A stretch of DNA of 35,010 nucleotides, taken from an uncultured Nitratifractor sp. GTDB taxonomy: Bacteria > Campylobacterota > Campylobacteria > Campylobacterales > Sulfurovaceae. Below the pieces are notes generated by a model. It had not been told where the DNA came from. It saw nothing but the letters and a program-made list of their open reading frames with translations, and ran no database searches. The position numbers and the translations under genes were made by a program. Where the stretch lies: the NCBI GenBank assembly GCA_947311565.1, contig CAMZLH010000004.1, forward strand, positions 1 through 35,010, given 5' to 3'. Shown here piece by piece: positions 7,151 to 16,369 of the stretch; positions within the stretch are counted from its first letter, which is position 1; each line of letters starts with the position of its first letter.

Positions 7151-7812
7151 TGTTAAGTAAGTATCAAGAGGATTTAGAGAAGCTTTATAGTAGAAGTTAT
7201 GATTTTGCAAAAAATATAGAAGTGGCTTTTGCTTTAGTCGTAGGTGCTTTAGAGAGTAAAAATTTAGATAGCCTAAAAGAGGCAAAAAATATGCTTAAAG
7301 GTAGCTCTAAAGAGGAGTCTAATATAGATATGAAAATAATAGAAGTCTTAGCACTTTATGCGCCAGAGGCAAAAGATTTAAGAAGAGTTGTAACTTTGAT
7401 GAAAATAACAAGTGAATTTAGTAGAATTAGTGATTATGTTACAGCTCAAATTAAGACACTAACTCAAGAGATTATAGAAGAAGAGGAGTTAAAAGGTGAT
7501 GGTACAAGAGAGTCATTTTATCAAAGTACTCTAGCAGCTTTAAAAGCTTCTGTAGAGATTATAAAAGTTAAAGATGAAGCTATATTAAATGAGCTTATTA
7601 GAGTGGTATCTATAGAGGAGAGCAAATGTGATGATTTTGTATCTATAATAGAAAAAGGTATAATAAGCGAAATTTGTAATAATAAAAATGATATCTCATA
7701 TTTTACCAAAAGATTAAATTCTGTAAGAAAAATGGAGAGAATTTCAGATAGATGTGTAAATATTGCAAAATTAAGAAAGTATGCAATAGAGGGTGGTAAA
7801 TTAAAACTGTAA
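7150..7812 (+). CDS. phoU: Phosphate signalling protein PhoU
   Basis: 220-residue all-helical protein with two PhoU-type three-helix repeats. The second includes an acidic segment near SIEESKCDD and the C-terminal KRLNSVRKMERISDRCVNIAK block, which resembles the metal-binding E/D-rich motif of PhoU. It starts with GTG, overlapping the pstB stop, with AGGGAGG upstream. In known systems PhoU couples the Pst transporter to the sensor kinase and keeps the Pho regulon off when phosphate is plentiful. Its position between pstB and the two-component genes supports this. Shorter and more divergent than E. coli PhoU (241 residues). Confidence 0.88.
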   Translation: MLSKYQEDLEKLYSRSYDFAKNIEVAFALVVGALESKNLDSLKEAKNMLKGSSKEESNIDMKIIEVLALYAPEAKDLRRVVTLMKITSEFSRISDYVTAQIKTLTQEIIEEEELKGDGTRESFYQSTLAALKASVEIIKVKDEAILNELIRVVSIEESKCDDFVSIIEKGIISEICNNKNDISYFTKRLNSVRKMERISDRCVNIAKLRKYAIEGGKLKL

Positions 7813-7843
7813 ATTTAAATTAAATATACCTTTAGGAGCAAAA

Positions 7844-8503
7844 ATGAGTGCTACTGTTTTAATAATAGAAGATAACGAAGATCTATTAGAGTTAGAGGAG
7901 TTTCATTTAACAAATGCTGGTTTTGATGTAATGGGTTTTTTAAACACCAAAGGAGTTGAGCAGGCATTAGAAGAGGAGGATATCTCTCTTTTAATTGTAG
8001 ATAGAAACTTGCCAAATGTTGAGGGTAGCGAATTTGTTAAGCAGTTACGTGAAGTTGGATATAACTTGCCAGTAATCTTTGTAACTGCTAAAAATAGTGA
8101 TAGAGATATAGAAGAGGGTTTTTTAAGTGGTGGAGATGACTATATTACAAAGCCATTTAATATGAACGAACTTGTTTTAAGAGTAAAAGCTAAAATATCT
8201 AGACATCTAGGTGAGACTACTAATAAAATTAAGTATAAAGATATTACAATAGATGAGAAAAAAAATAGTGCAATGCTTAATGCTCTTAGTTTAGATTTAA
8301 CATCATTAGAGTTTACTCTTTTAAACTATTTAATTAAAAATAGAGATAGAGTAGTGAGTAGAGATGAGTTAATAGAAGAGGTATGGCAAGAAGATGTTGG
8401 GTATAAAAGTGTCACAATGGCAGTATCTAGACTAAAGAGTAAAATAGAAAAAGATTATAAATATATAGAATCAGTCAGAGGAGTTGGCTACAAAGTATGC
8501 TAA
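7844..8503 (+). CDS. OmpR/PhoB-type response regulator of the phosphate system
   Basis: 219 residues. The receiver domain (1-120) has acidic pocket residues ED (9-10), phosphoacceptor Asp53 (LIVDRNLP), Thr81 and Lys103 (ITKPF). The winged-helix DNA-binding domain (about 128-219) includes LDLTSLEFTLLNYLI and SVTMAVSRLKSKIE, ending in VRGVGYKVC. This is the OmpR/PhoB architecture. Being in the pst operon it is the natural candidate for binding the GTTACC repeats at 1506-1600 and 3504-3532; it corresponds in role to PhoB, or to PhosR of Campylobacter. The end overlaps the kinase start by seven bases. Confidence 0.9.
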   Translation: MSATVLIIEDNEDLLELEEFHLTNAGFDVMGFLNTKGVEQALEEEDISLLIVDRNLPNVEGSEFVKQLREVGYNLPVIFVTAKNSDRDIEEGFLSGGDDYITKPFNMNELVLRVKAKISRHLGETTNKIKYKDITIDEKKNSAMLNALSLDLTSLEFTLLNYLIKNRDRVVSRDELIEEVWQEDVGYKSVTMAVSRLKSKIEKDYKYIESVRGVGYKVC

Positions 8504-9870
8504 AACTACATCAATACTTTTTAAGAACATCTATAATTTTTAGTATTGCATCTTTTGTTGTTGCACTTCTTTTTAGTTACTATTTTGTTAAAAAATCAAA
8601 ATTAGATAGTGCATTAACTAAGCTTAACTCGGCAATAGTAGTAACAACTTTAAGCAGGGACTTAAACAGCAGTTATCTGAAAAAAATATCAAAAGAGTTA
8701 AATATAAGAGCGACTCTTATTAATAGAAGAGGTGTAGTGCAGTACGATACACTTTATAATAAAGAGAAGATGGAAAACCACCTAAACAGACCAGAGATAT
8801 TAGAGGCAAAAAGAGTTGGGTATGGTAGCTCTGTAAGGTACTCTACTACACTAAAAAGAGATTCAATATATATTGCAAAAAAGATACCACAAGGCTATTT
8901 AAGATTTGCTACATATTTAGAGTCTGTAACCTCTTCTGTCTATCAAATAATGTATAAAATAACACTTTTTATTTTGACTTTGATATTTATAATTTTTTAT
9001 TTAAGTAGCAAAATAAATAGTAAAATTGCTAATGGAAGCAGCGAGATAAAAGATGCTTTAGAGTCTATGTTAAATAAAGATTATACAATCTCTTTATCAA
9101 ATTTAGATTGCTGTAAAGAGTTTAACACAATAGGTAAAAGAGTCGAAAAAGTTGCTAAAAAGTTAAAAAAGAGAGAACGACAAAAGAGTAGATATACAAA
9201 GAGACTTAAAGAGATTACTAAAAGACAAGGTGATATAATATCTGCAATTAGTCATGAGTTTAAAAACCCTGTTGCTGCAATCGTAGGCTATTCGCAAACA
9301 ATTAAAGATACACCAAATTTAAATGATACTTTAAAGAGTAAATTTTTAACAAAAATAGAGAATAATGCATCTAAAATTTCTAATATGATAGATACTTTAG
9401 CACTCTCTATTAATTTAGAAAATAACTCTATAGCAGTTACATATAGTGAGTTTAACTTAAGTGATGTAGCTAAGTCTGCAAAAGATATACTTCAACAAAA
9501 GTATAGAGATAGAGAGATTATTTTAGAGTGCAAAGATATTTTTGTTAAAGCAGATAAAAATATGTTTGAAAATATTTTTATAAATTTAACAGAGAATGCA
9601 CTCAAATATTCTGAAGATGAAGTAACAATAAAGTGCAACAAAGATTGTGTAGAGATTATAGATTGTGGTATAGGTATTGATAGTGAAGATATAAATAAGA
9701 TAAAAGATAAATTCTATAGAGTAGATGGTATTAGCTGGAATAACTCTATAGGTGTTGGACTCTTTATTGTTGATTATATCTTAAAAATACACAACCTTGA
9801 GCTAGATATTCAAAGTGATAAAAAAGAGACAAATTTTAGTTTTAATATAGATAAGATTTTGATTTATTAA
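8497..9870 (+). CDS. Phosphate-responsive sensor histidine kinase (PhoR/PhosS-type)
   Basis: 457 residues: membrane segment 1 (about 12-31), an extracytoplasmic sensor region of about 120 residues, membrane segment 2 (about 154-171), a charged HAMP-like/coiled-coil linker (to about 240), a phosphorylation motif ISHEFKNPVAAIVGYS with His253, and a HATPase domain with N box Asn367 (NLTENALKYS), G1 DCGIGI (389-394) and G2 GVGLFIV (419-425). It begins inside the response-regulator gene, so the two are translationally coupled. The periplasmic loop is larger than in E. coli PhoR and resembles the PhosS arrangement of Campylobacter; whether phosphate is sensed directly or through Pst/PhoU is not visible. 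Confidence 0.88.
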   Translation: MLKLHQYFLRTSIIFSIASFVVALLFSYYFVKKSKLDSALTKLNSAIVVTTLSRDLNSSYLKKISKELNIRATLINRRGVVQYDTLYNKEKMENHLNRPEILEAKRVGYGSSVRYSTTLKRDSIYIAKKIPQGYLRFATYLESVTSSVYQIMYKITLFILTLIFIIFYLSSKINSKIANGSSEIKDALESMLNKDYTISLSNLDCCKEFNTIGKRVEKVAKKLKKRERQKSRYTKRLKEITKRQGDIISAISHEFKNPVAAIVGYSQTIKDTPNLNDTLKSKFLTKIENNASKISNMIDTLALSINLENNSIAVTYSEFNLSDVAKSAKDILQQKYRDREIILECKDIFVKADKNMFENIFINLTENALKYSEDEVTIKCNKDCVEIIDCGIGIDSEDINKIKDKFYRVDGISWNNSIGVGLFIVDYILKIHNLELDIQSDKKETNFSFNIDKILIY

Positions 9871-10095
9871 ATTTTATAGAAGTAGATAGAGTCATATTTG
9901 ATAGTAAATTTTTTGGATAACTCTATATTTTTATTTATATAGTTATGAAAGAGGTTTAGTATATATTTTTACTTTAATTTGCTATGAATAGTTACAATTT
10001 ACCATATAATTATAAAACTTTTAGTAGATAAATTAAAATAAAACTTAAAAATTATGATAGAATAGTAGTGTTAATTAATACCTTAAGGAGAACAA

Positions 10096-11172
10096 ATGAA
10101 TAAACTACTAAAGATTGCATTAAGTACAGTAGCAGTCTCTGCACTACTAGCTTCGCCAGCAGTTGCAAAGAAAATTAAATGGAAATTGGCTATGACTTGG
10201 CCTTCAACTCTTACACCTCTTGCTTCGCCTCCAATTAAGTTAGCAGAACTTATTAAGAAGATGAGTGATGGTGAGTTTATTATCAAAGTTGAGGGTAAAG
10301 AGAAGCACAAAGCTGCACTTGGAATTTTGGATATGGTTAAGGGTGGTCAGTATCAGATGGGTCACAGTGGTTCTTACTACTGGAAGGGTAAAGATATTAA
10401 CACTGTTTGGTTTACAACAGTTCCATTCGGTATGACACCATCAGAGCAGTATGCTTGGTTCTACTATGGTAATGGTAAAAAGTATATGAAAGAGGTTTAC
10501 GATAAATTTGGAGTATATAATTATCCAGGTGGAAATACAGGCAACCAGATGGGTGGTTGGTTTAAAAAAGAGATTAAGAGCGTTGAGGATCTTAAAGGTC
10601 TTAAGATGAGAATTCCAGGACTTGCAGGTGAAGTTATGGCAAAAGTTGGGGTAAATGTTACAAATATCCCTGCAGGTGAGCTATATACGGCGTTAGATAG
10701 AGGAACTATCGATGCTTTAGAGTGGGTAGGACCTGGAATGGATATAAAGATGGGCTTTAACAAAGTTGCAAAATACTACTATACAGGTTGGCATGAACCT
10801 GCAAGTGAGATGCAGTTTATGATTAATAAAAAAGCATTCGATAAGCTACCTCCAAAATACCAAACAATGCTAGAGACTGCAATGAAAGCGGTATCTATGG
10901 ATATGTATATCGAAAACTTTGCAGCAAGTGCTGATGCATGGGCTAAGATGAAAAAAGATTACCCAGGTATTCAAGTAAAAACATTCCCAAAACCGGTTAT
11001 GGAAGCACTTAAAAAAGCAAGTGACGAAGTTTACGAAGGCTATGCAGCCAAAAATCCTAAATTCAAAGAGATTTTAGCAGACTATAAAGCTTATATGAAA
11101 AAGGGCAGAGATTGGTCTATGATGAGCCAATACTACTATCTGCAAACATCAAAAGAGTTGGAGAGTAAGTAG
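10096..11172 (+). CDS. dctP: TRAP transporter solute-binding protein (DctP family, TakP-like)
   Basis: 358 residues with a Sec signal peptide (MNKLLKIALSTVAVSALLASPAVA) and a strong AAGGAG site. DctP-family features: GGWFKKEI (153-160), LKGLKMRIPGLAGEV with the ligand-contacting Arg172, then EWVGP (209-213) and YYTGWHEPASEMQF. The EWVGP plus GWHEP combination is that of the TakP/lactate-binding branch, which binds 2-oxoacids or lactate together with a metal ion, rather than the classical C4-dicarboxylate DctP. Substrate is therefore inferred as a monocarboxylate such as pyruvate or lactate. Followed by hairpins and then dctQ and dctM. A TAGAAT -10-like sequence lies at 10058-10063; no Pho-type repeat was seen. 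Confidence 0.9.
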   Translation: MNKLLKIALSTVAVSALLASPAVAKKIKWKLAMTWPSTLTPLASPPIKLAELIKKMSDGEFIIKVEGKEKHKAALGILDMVKGGQYQMGHSGSYYWKGKDINTVWFTTVPFGMTPSEQYAWFYYGNGKKYMKEVYDKFGVYNYPGGNTGNQMGGWFKKEIKSVEDLKGLKMRIPGLAGEVMAKVGVNVTNIPAGELYTALDRGTIDALEWVGPGMDIKMGFNKVAKYYYTGWHEPASEMQFMINKKAFDKLPPKYQTMLETAMKAVSMDMYIENFAASADAWAKMKKDYPGIQVKTFPKPVMEALKKASDEVYEGYAAKNPKFKEILADYKAYMKKGRDWSMMSQYYYLQTSKELESK

Positions 11173-11177
11173 ATTTT

Positions 11178-11256
11178 AGCCCCTTTGGGGCTTTGGTTTC
11201 TAGCTATAGTTCTTTAGCCTTGCCTAAAGTTTGAGTTATTTCAAACCTAAGCTAAA
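11178..11256 (+). terminator. Hairpins between dctP and dctQ
   Basis: AGCCCC (11178-11183), TTT loop, GGGGCT (11187-11192), followed by TTGGTTTC, forms a compact terminator-like hairpin six bases after the dctP stop. A second, nested structure follows: TTTAGC (11213-11218) with GCTAAA (11251-11256), enclosing GTTTGA (11229-11234) with TCAAAC (11241-11246). Partial termination would give excess binding protein over the membrane subunits. Confidence 0.6.
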
Positions 11257-11331
11257 ACTTTTGGCGATACTAAAGTCTTACTTCCTAATAGTGAAACACG
11301 AAAACTAATAACTTAAAAATCAAGGATATGA

Positions 11332-11844
11332 ATGTTATTAAAATTAGAGAGAGCGACAGACAAAATTATTGATTTTATAGGATTAATTACCGCCTTTTTA
11401 TTGGTAATAATGATTTTAAATGTTGCTTATGATGTATTTGCACGGTATCTTTTTCACAACAGCTCTATTGCTATGCAAGAGCTTGAATGGCATGAGTTTG
11501 CTGTTATAATGCTCTATGGTACTGGATATGCTTTACGGCACAATGCACATGTGAGGGTTGACTTTATATACGACAGGTTAAGTAGCAACAAACAGGCACT
11601 TATTAATATATTTGGGGCTATCTTTTTCTTACTTCCTTTAGTTTTACTTGTAATTTATAGCTCTAACGATTTTGTTATGGATGCCTATACATCAAACGAG
11701 ATTAGCCAAGACCCAGGTGGTCTACCATATAGATGGTTAATTAAAGCACAAATTCCTTTTGCATTTATATTTTTAATCTTTTGTACGTTTAATTTTTTAC
11801 TGCATAATATAAATATATTCAAAAAAGAAGAGGTAAAAATATGA
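11332..11844 (+). CDS. dctQ: TRAP transporter small membrane subunit DctQ
   Basis: 170 residues with four predicted membrane segments (about 12-34, 50-67, 86-108 and 132-155), the usual DctQ layout. WHEFAVIMLYGTGYALRHNAHVRVD contains the GxxxxxxxHVRVD region conserved in the family. Works with DctM in sodium-driven uptake. ATG preceded by AAGGA; an alternative ATG four bases earlier is in another frame. Ends overlapping the dctM start (ATGA). Confidence 0.9.
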   Translation: MLLKLERATDKIIDFIGLITAFLLVIMILNVAYDVFARYLFHNSSIAMQELEWHEFAVIMLYGTGYALRHNAHVRVDFIYDRLSSNKQALINIFGAIFFLLPLVLLVIYSSNDFVMDAYTSNEISQDPGGLPYRWLIKAQIPFAFIFLIFCTFNFLLHNINIFKKEEVKI

Positions 11845-13181
11845 TTGGATTAGTAATGTTTGGTGCCGCACTAATTTTGTTGACTATGGGTTTTCCGGTG
11901 GCATTTACATTTGGAGCAGTTGCAATATATTTTGGTTTAATAGCAGCATATATAGAAATAGTTCCTGATGGTGGCACACTATTTGAGTGGTGGGATGAGT
12001 TTTTGTCGATGTTTTCTATGATGCCATTTAGAATAGAGTCTATAATGGAGAACAAAATCCTTATGGCTGTGCCTCTGTTTATCTTTATGGGTATTGTTTT
12101 GCAAAGAAGCGAACTTGCAGAAAAACTACTTATGTCAATGGGGACACTCTTTGGTAAAGTTCGTGGTGGCTTGGCGGTATCAACAGTCTTAATTGGGGCT
12201 TTACTTGCAGCTTCGACAGGTGTTGTAGGTGCAAGCGTTGTTGCTATGGGTGTTATATCGTTACCAATTATGTTAAAAAATAACTACAACAAAGCACTAA
12301 GTTGTGGAACAATTTGCGCAAGTGGTACTTTAGGACAAATAATACCACCCTCAATTGTATTAATTATATTAGCTGATGTCTTTCAGTTGCCCGTAGGAGA
12401 TCTATTTAAAGCTGCTTTAATGCCTGGTTTAATACTTGTTGGTGTATATATAATATATATATTAATAGTATCCTATTTAGATCCAAATATTGCACCAGCT
12501 CTAGAGAAGATAGATGACTCTACCTATGGTGCAAATGTTAAAAAAGCTTTAATTGCAATAGTTCCACCACTTACACTTATTATCTTAGTTTTGGGTTCAA
12601 TTTTTGCTGGTGTTGCAACACCTACAGAGTCTGCATCTCTAGGTGCATTTGGTAGTTTAATATTAGCAGCAATTTATGGAAAACTAAATTTTAAGCTACT
12701 TAAAGGATCATCGCTAGAGACAGTTAAGACAACCTCAATGGTATTTGCTATCTTGGTTGGGGCTACTGCCTTTTCTATGGTATTTATCTACTCTGGTGCA
12801 GATGAGATTGTAGAGCAGTTTATGACCAATTTGCCAGGTGAAAAGTGGGGCTTCTTGATTTTGGCAATGCTTATTATTATGTTCCTTGGCTTCTTTATAG
12901 ATTTTATTGAAATATCATATATAGTAGTACCAATTTTACTGCCAATTGCTACTAAGATTGGTTTAGACCCACTATGGTTTGCTATTTTAATTGCCCTAAA
13001 TTTACAAACATCATTCCTAACCCCACCATTTGGATTTAGCCTCTTTTACTTAAAAGGGGTTGCTCCAAGTAGCATAAAAACAACAGATATATACAAAGGT
13101 GTAATACCATTTATTATACTACAAATTTTGGTGTTGGCTTCTATTGTTCTATTTCCTGAATTTTATGGTTTTAAGGGATAA
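11841..13181 (+). CDS. dctM: TRAP transporter large permease DctM
   Basis: 446 residues, almost entirely hydrophobic with 11-12 predicted membrane segments. Family motifs include VPLFIFMGIVLQ, SASTGVVGASVVAMGVISLP and GTICASGTLGQIIPPSIVLII, plus a second half with GVATPTESASLGAFG. These are the repeated hairpin regions of the elevator-type transporter where substrate and sodium bind. Slightly longer than DctM of Rhodobacter, with an inserted acidic loop (EIVPDGGTLFEWWDEF) near residue 40, as in TakP-type systems. Translationally coupled to dctQ. The stop codon lies within a weak AAGGG/CCCTT hairpin before argH. Confidence 0.94.
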   Translation: MIGLVMFGAALILLTMGFPVAFTFGAVAIYFGLIAAYIEIVPDGGTLFEWWDEFLSMFSMMPFRIESIMENKILMAVPLFIFMGIVLQRSELAEKLLMSMGTLFGKVRGGLAVSTVLIGALLAASTGVVGASVVAMGVISLPIMLKNNYNKALSCGTICASGTLGQIIPPSIVLIILADVFQLPVGDLFKAALMPGLILVGVYIIYILIVSYLDPNIAPALEKIDDSTYGANVKKALIAIVPPLTLIILVLGSIFAGVATPTESASLGAFGSLILAAIYGKLNFKLLKGSSLETVKTTSMVFAILVGATAFSMVFIYSGADEIVEQFMTNLPGEKWGFLILAMLIIMFLGFFIDFIEISYIVVPILLPIATKIGLDPLWFAILIALNLQTSFLTPPFGFSLFYLKGVAPSSIKTTDIYKGVIPFIILQILVLASIVLFPEFYGFKG

Positions 13182-13206
13182 CCAAGCCCTTTTAACTCAT
13201 CTTTGC

Positions 13207-13212
13207 TATAAT
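13207..13212 (+). promoter_or_regulatory. argH: Likely -10 box of the argH promoter
   Basis: A perfect TATAAT lies 20 bases before the argH start codon in the 51-bp gap after dctM, within GCTATAATTGC. No clear -35 hexamer is present, which is normal for sigma-70 promoters of this phylum. Confidence 0.5.
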
Positions 13213-13232
13213 TGCAATAAAAAAGGACTTTT

Positions 13233-14624
13233 TTGAAAAAGAATATAGCGAGTGCAAGAATTAATATAGAGAGTTCTCATCTTTTAAAAGTCTTAAACGA
13301 CTCTTTGCCATTTGATAAAGAGCTGTTTAAAGAGGATATAAAAGGCTCTATTGCTCATGCGAGAATGCTTAGCAATAAAGAGATTATATCTAATGATGAT
13401 TTTGCTCTTATAGAGAGTGGGTTAAACGAGCTTTTGAGTGATATTGAGAGTGGTAAAATAGAGCTAAATGAAGGTGATGAAGATATTCATATGGCAATAG
13501 AGAGGCTACTAACTGCTAAAATAGGTGACGCTGCAAAGAGAGTTCACACAGCAAGAAGCCGAAACGACCAAGTTGCAACTGACTTTAGACTATATGTACA
13601 AAACAACACAATAGAGCTAGCAAATCTTTTGATAAGAGTTATTAAGAGCTTTATAAATATTGCAAAAGATAACACAGATACACTATTGCCAGGCATGACA
13701 CACCTACAACACGCACAACCAATTAACTTTGGCTACCACATGTTAGCTTACGCTGTAATGTTTAAAAGAGATTACGAGAGATTTATAAGCTCTTATGATA
13801 GAAACAATATATCACCACTTGGTTGTGCAGCACTTGCAGGAACACCACACCCAATAGATAGAGAACAAACGGCTAAAGAGCTAGGCTTTAAAGAGCCAAG
13901 TATAAACTGCCTAGATACAGTTAGCGATAGAGACTTTGCACTAGAAATTTTGTTTAACATATCAACAATGATGATGCATATTAGCCGACTTAGCGAAGAG
14001 CTTATTTTATGGAGTACAAGCGAGTTTAAGTTTGTAACCCTAAGCGACAAACACGCAACAGGAAGCTCTATAATGCCACAAAAGAAAAACCCAGATATTC
14101 CAGAGCTACTTAGAGGGAAAACAGGAAGAGCTTATGGAAACCTAATATCACTATTGACAGTAATGAAGGGCTTGCCTCTAGCCTATAACAAAGATACTCA
14201 AGAGGATAAAGAGGGAGTTTTCGATAGTGTTCATACTGCTAAAATATCTTTAATGGTTCTAATAGAGATGATAGATGAGATGAAGGTAAATAAAGAGAAT
14301 ATGAAAAAAGCTTGCAAAGTAGGACACCTAAGTGCAACAGATTTAGCAGACTATCTTGTTAAAAATAGAGATATGCCATTTAGAGATGCTTATCACTTAG
14401 TTGGAAATATAGTAAACGAAGCTGAAAAACTTAACAAAGATATAAGTGAACTAAGCTACCAAGAGCTAAAATCGATAGATAATACCTTCGCTCAAGATGT
14501 AATAGAGGTATTAAACATAACAAACTCTATGAATGCTAGAGTATCAAAAGGTGGAACATCAACGAAAAGCACAAAAGAACAGATTGATATTTTAAATAGT
14601 TGGTTAGAGAAAATAGTTAAATAA
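13233..14624 (+). CDS. argH: Argininosuccinate lyase
   Basis: Cytoplasmic enzyme of arginine synthesis that splits argininosuccinate into arginine and fumarate. 463 residues, normal length. Visible motifs: [13 protein letters not shown] (105-117), THLQHAQP (156-163) with the catalytic His160, and the fumarase/aspartase superfamily signature [11 protein letters not shown] (277-287) with its mobile catalytic serine. TTG start with AAAAGGA upstream. The N-terminal WGGRF-type sequence of most ArgH proteins is replaced here by ASARINIES, although the following [26 protein letters not shown] matches well. Probably transcribed alone from the TATAAT at 13207. Confidence 0.95.
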   Translation: MKKNIASARINIESSHLLKVLNDSLPFDKELFKEDIKGSIAHARMLSNKEIISNDDFALIESGLNELLSDIESGKIELNEGDEDIHMAIERLLTAKIGDAAKRVHTARSRNDQVATDFRLYVQNNTIELANLLIRVIKSFINIAKDNTDTLLPGMTHLQHAQPINFGYHMLAYAVMFKRDYERFISSYDRNNISPLGCAALAGTPHPIDREQTAKELGFKEPSINCLDTVSDRDFALEILFNISTMMMHISRLSEELILWSTSEFKFVTLSDKHATGSSIMPQKKNPDIPELLRGKTGRAYGNLISLLTVMKGLPLAYNKDTQEDKEGVFDSVHTAKISLMVLIEMIDEMKVNKENMKKACKVGHLSATDLADYLVKNRDMPFRDAYHLVGNIVNEAEKLNKDISELSYQELKSIDNTFAQDVIEVLNITNSMNARVSKGGTSTKSTKEQIDILNSWLEKIVK

Positions 14625-15031
14625 AAAAATATACTTTATAACTAAAATATCTACCTTAATAGATCTACAAATTTAGTAACCTAAGTTCAGCAGAGTGCTA
14701 TAGCCTCAGCTTAACGAGGTTAATCTTTAGCTAAATTAAATTATATCTTTACTCCTTTTATCTGACTAAAACATATTTCATTAGTAATATGCAGCTTATT
14801 GATATTTTTAAATAATGTGCAATAACAACACATTTTATGGTAATAAATTAAGTTTAATAAGTAATATATTGAATATATTAAGATATCTAATTATATAATA
14901 GATAAGGAAAACAAATAGTATAAATAGATTAGCATATATTCAAATACTTCATGCATATAGACTGAATTAAAGAGAGCCCTAATTTGGAGTATATTTATAT
15001 TAGGCTATATTCTATAAAATAAGAGGATTTT
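14625..15031. other. Non-coding gap upstream of the 437-residue lipoprotein
   Basis: About 400 bp, strongly AT-rich, without a recognisable gene remnant. CCTC and GAGG near 14703-14720 could make a small hairpin after argH. AGCCCTAAT (14975-14983) and ATTAGGCT (14999-15006) form an imperfect inverted repeat (one bulged C) about 25-55 bases upstream of the next start codon, where a repressor could act or a 5' leader hairpin could form. Confidence 0.4.
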
Positions 15032-16345
15032 ATGAAATTTTTACTCAATCTTATAATAGTAATAGTGCTATCTTCTTGTAGCAGTGATGTAGTTCAAAAG
15101 CCTAAAGTAAAAGCCCCAATAGGTGCTTTTCTTAATGAGTTTAATGTTGGTTTTACAGGATATGCTTGGGAGTTTCAAAGTGTAGAGGGAGGTACAGTTT
15201 GGTTACCATCTATGAGGCTCTTACTTGATAATCATGTCGATACTAGAATCAAAAATATTAACTATTCTAATTTTGATAGACTACGAACAACTATTGATAA
15301 CTCTAAGTTTTTTGTTATGTGGATTACTAAATACTGGAAACCTACATACTTTAATATTAAAGAGATTCAACGTGCTATAGATTATGGAAAAATTCCTATC
15401 TTTTTATACTGGTATTATGGTGATGACTTTGCAACACAGAGCGCTCAAAATGTTATTACTAAGCAAAAAGAGAGTTATGCTAAAATGAATGATAGTGTTA
15501 TAAAGTTTATTAATAAGTTAAATGGTGAAGTTATAATTCTTTTAGAGCCAGAGTTTAATAAACAAAATATTTTAGATAACCCAGCCAATAGTGATCTTTT
15601 TATAACAACTATGAACAACACTTTAGACTACTTTAGAGAGAATATTTCTAGTAACATAAAACTCTATTTAGGTCTATCTATGAATGATAATGGAAGTAGA
15701 TATAAAAATGAAAATAGCTCCATATGTGGCTATGATAATTGTGCACTTGGAGATCGATATACTTGGAATAAAACTATTGATATACTTCAAAACTTTAGAG
15801 ATAAAATAGATATAGTAGCTTTTAGTATTATGCTCTCTCCTCTAACTCGCGATCTAAACAATCCTAATAAACCACATTCATATAGTGATGAGAAGTTAGG
15901 TATTGGTTATTTACCACAACGTATTGTTAATCTTTCCCAAGAACTACATACACAACTAAATAAACCTGTTTTCTTATCTCATTTAGTAATGGCATCTGCT
16001 AAATGGAATGACTTAAACAATAATCAAAAAATAGAGAATAACGAAATTAATGCAACAGCTTGGAATAGGGTTATCTATAATAGTTACTCTAAATTTAATT
16101 ATGAGTTATTTAAAGAGAGTGGTCTAATTGGATTAACTATAATGAATCTATTTGATAATCCAAAACATGATCTAGGTGGATATAACTACTTTCTACATAA
16201 CGAGCACCACCTAGGCTTAATTTCAACTAAAGTTGACCCTGAATCAAAACAAGCTAATGATGGTGCTTTAAAGTTTAAAAGCTTTAATAATATAAAACTA
16301 ATAGATCTTATCTATAAAAATGAATATCTTAATAGATCTAGATAA
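15032..16345 (+). CDS. Exported lipoprotein with glycoside-hydrolase-like TIM-barrel features
   Basis: 437 residues with a lipoprotein signal (LSSC, lipidated Cys16) and no Asp at +2, suggesting the outer membrane. Alternating strands and helices, with strand-end motifs FFVMWITKYW, IPIFLYWYYGDD, VIILLEPEFN (Glu172/Glu174), IKLYLGLSMND, IVAFSIMLSP, PVFLSHLVMAS and GLTIMNLFD, look like a beta/alpha barrel. The Glu at the end of the fourth barrel strand is where clan A glycosidases such as GH26 keep their acid/base. DLNNNQKIENNE (327-338) fits an EF-hand or dockerin-type calcium loop. I cannot name a family; a carbohydrate-acting enzyme is an inference. AAGAGG precedes the ATG. The gene stands alone. 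Confidence 0.6.
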   Translation: MKFLLNLIIVIVLSSCSSDVVQKPKVKAPIGAFLNEFNVGFTGYAWEFQSVEGGTVWLPSMRLLLDNHVDTRIKNINYSNFDRLRTTIDNSKFFVMWITKYWKPTYFNIKEIQRAIDYGKIPIFLYWYYGDDFATQSAQNVITKQKESYAKMNDSVIKFINKLNGEVIILLEPEFNKQNILDNPANSDLFITTMNNTLDYFRENISSNIKLYLGLSMNDNGSRYKNENSSICGYDNCALGDRYTWNKTIDILQNFRDKIDIVAFSIMLSPLTRDLNNPNKPHSYSDEKLGIGYLPQRIVNLSQELHTQLNKPVFLSHLVMASAKWNDLNNNQKIENNEINATAWNRVIYNSYSKFNYELFKESGLIGLTIMNLFDNPKHDLGGYNYFLHNEHHLGLISTKVDPESKQANDGALKFKSFNNIKLIDLIYKNEYLNRSR

Positions 16346-16369
16346 ATTTTTTATCGAATATATGTTTAA

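Noticed and set aside
9991-10006. GTTACAATTTACCAT upstream of dctP looks like a Pho unit
   Set aside because: There is only one partial unit, no second copy in 11-bp register and no -10 box nine bases downstream.
11291-11300. GTGAAACACG resembles half of a parS palindrome
   Set aside because: Only one half (GTGAAACA) matches; the other half is absent and it lies far from parAB, so chance is the simpler explanation.
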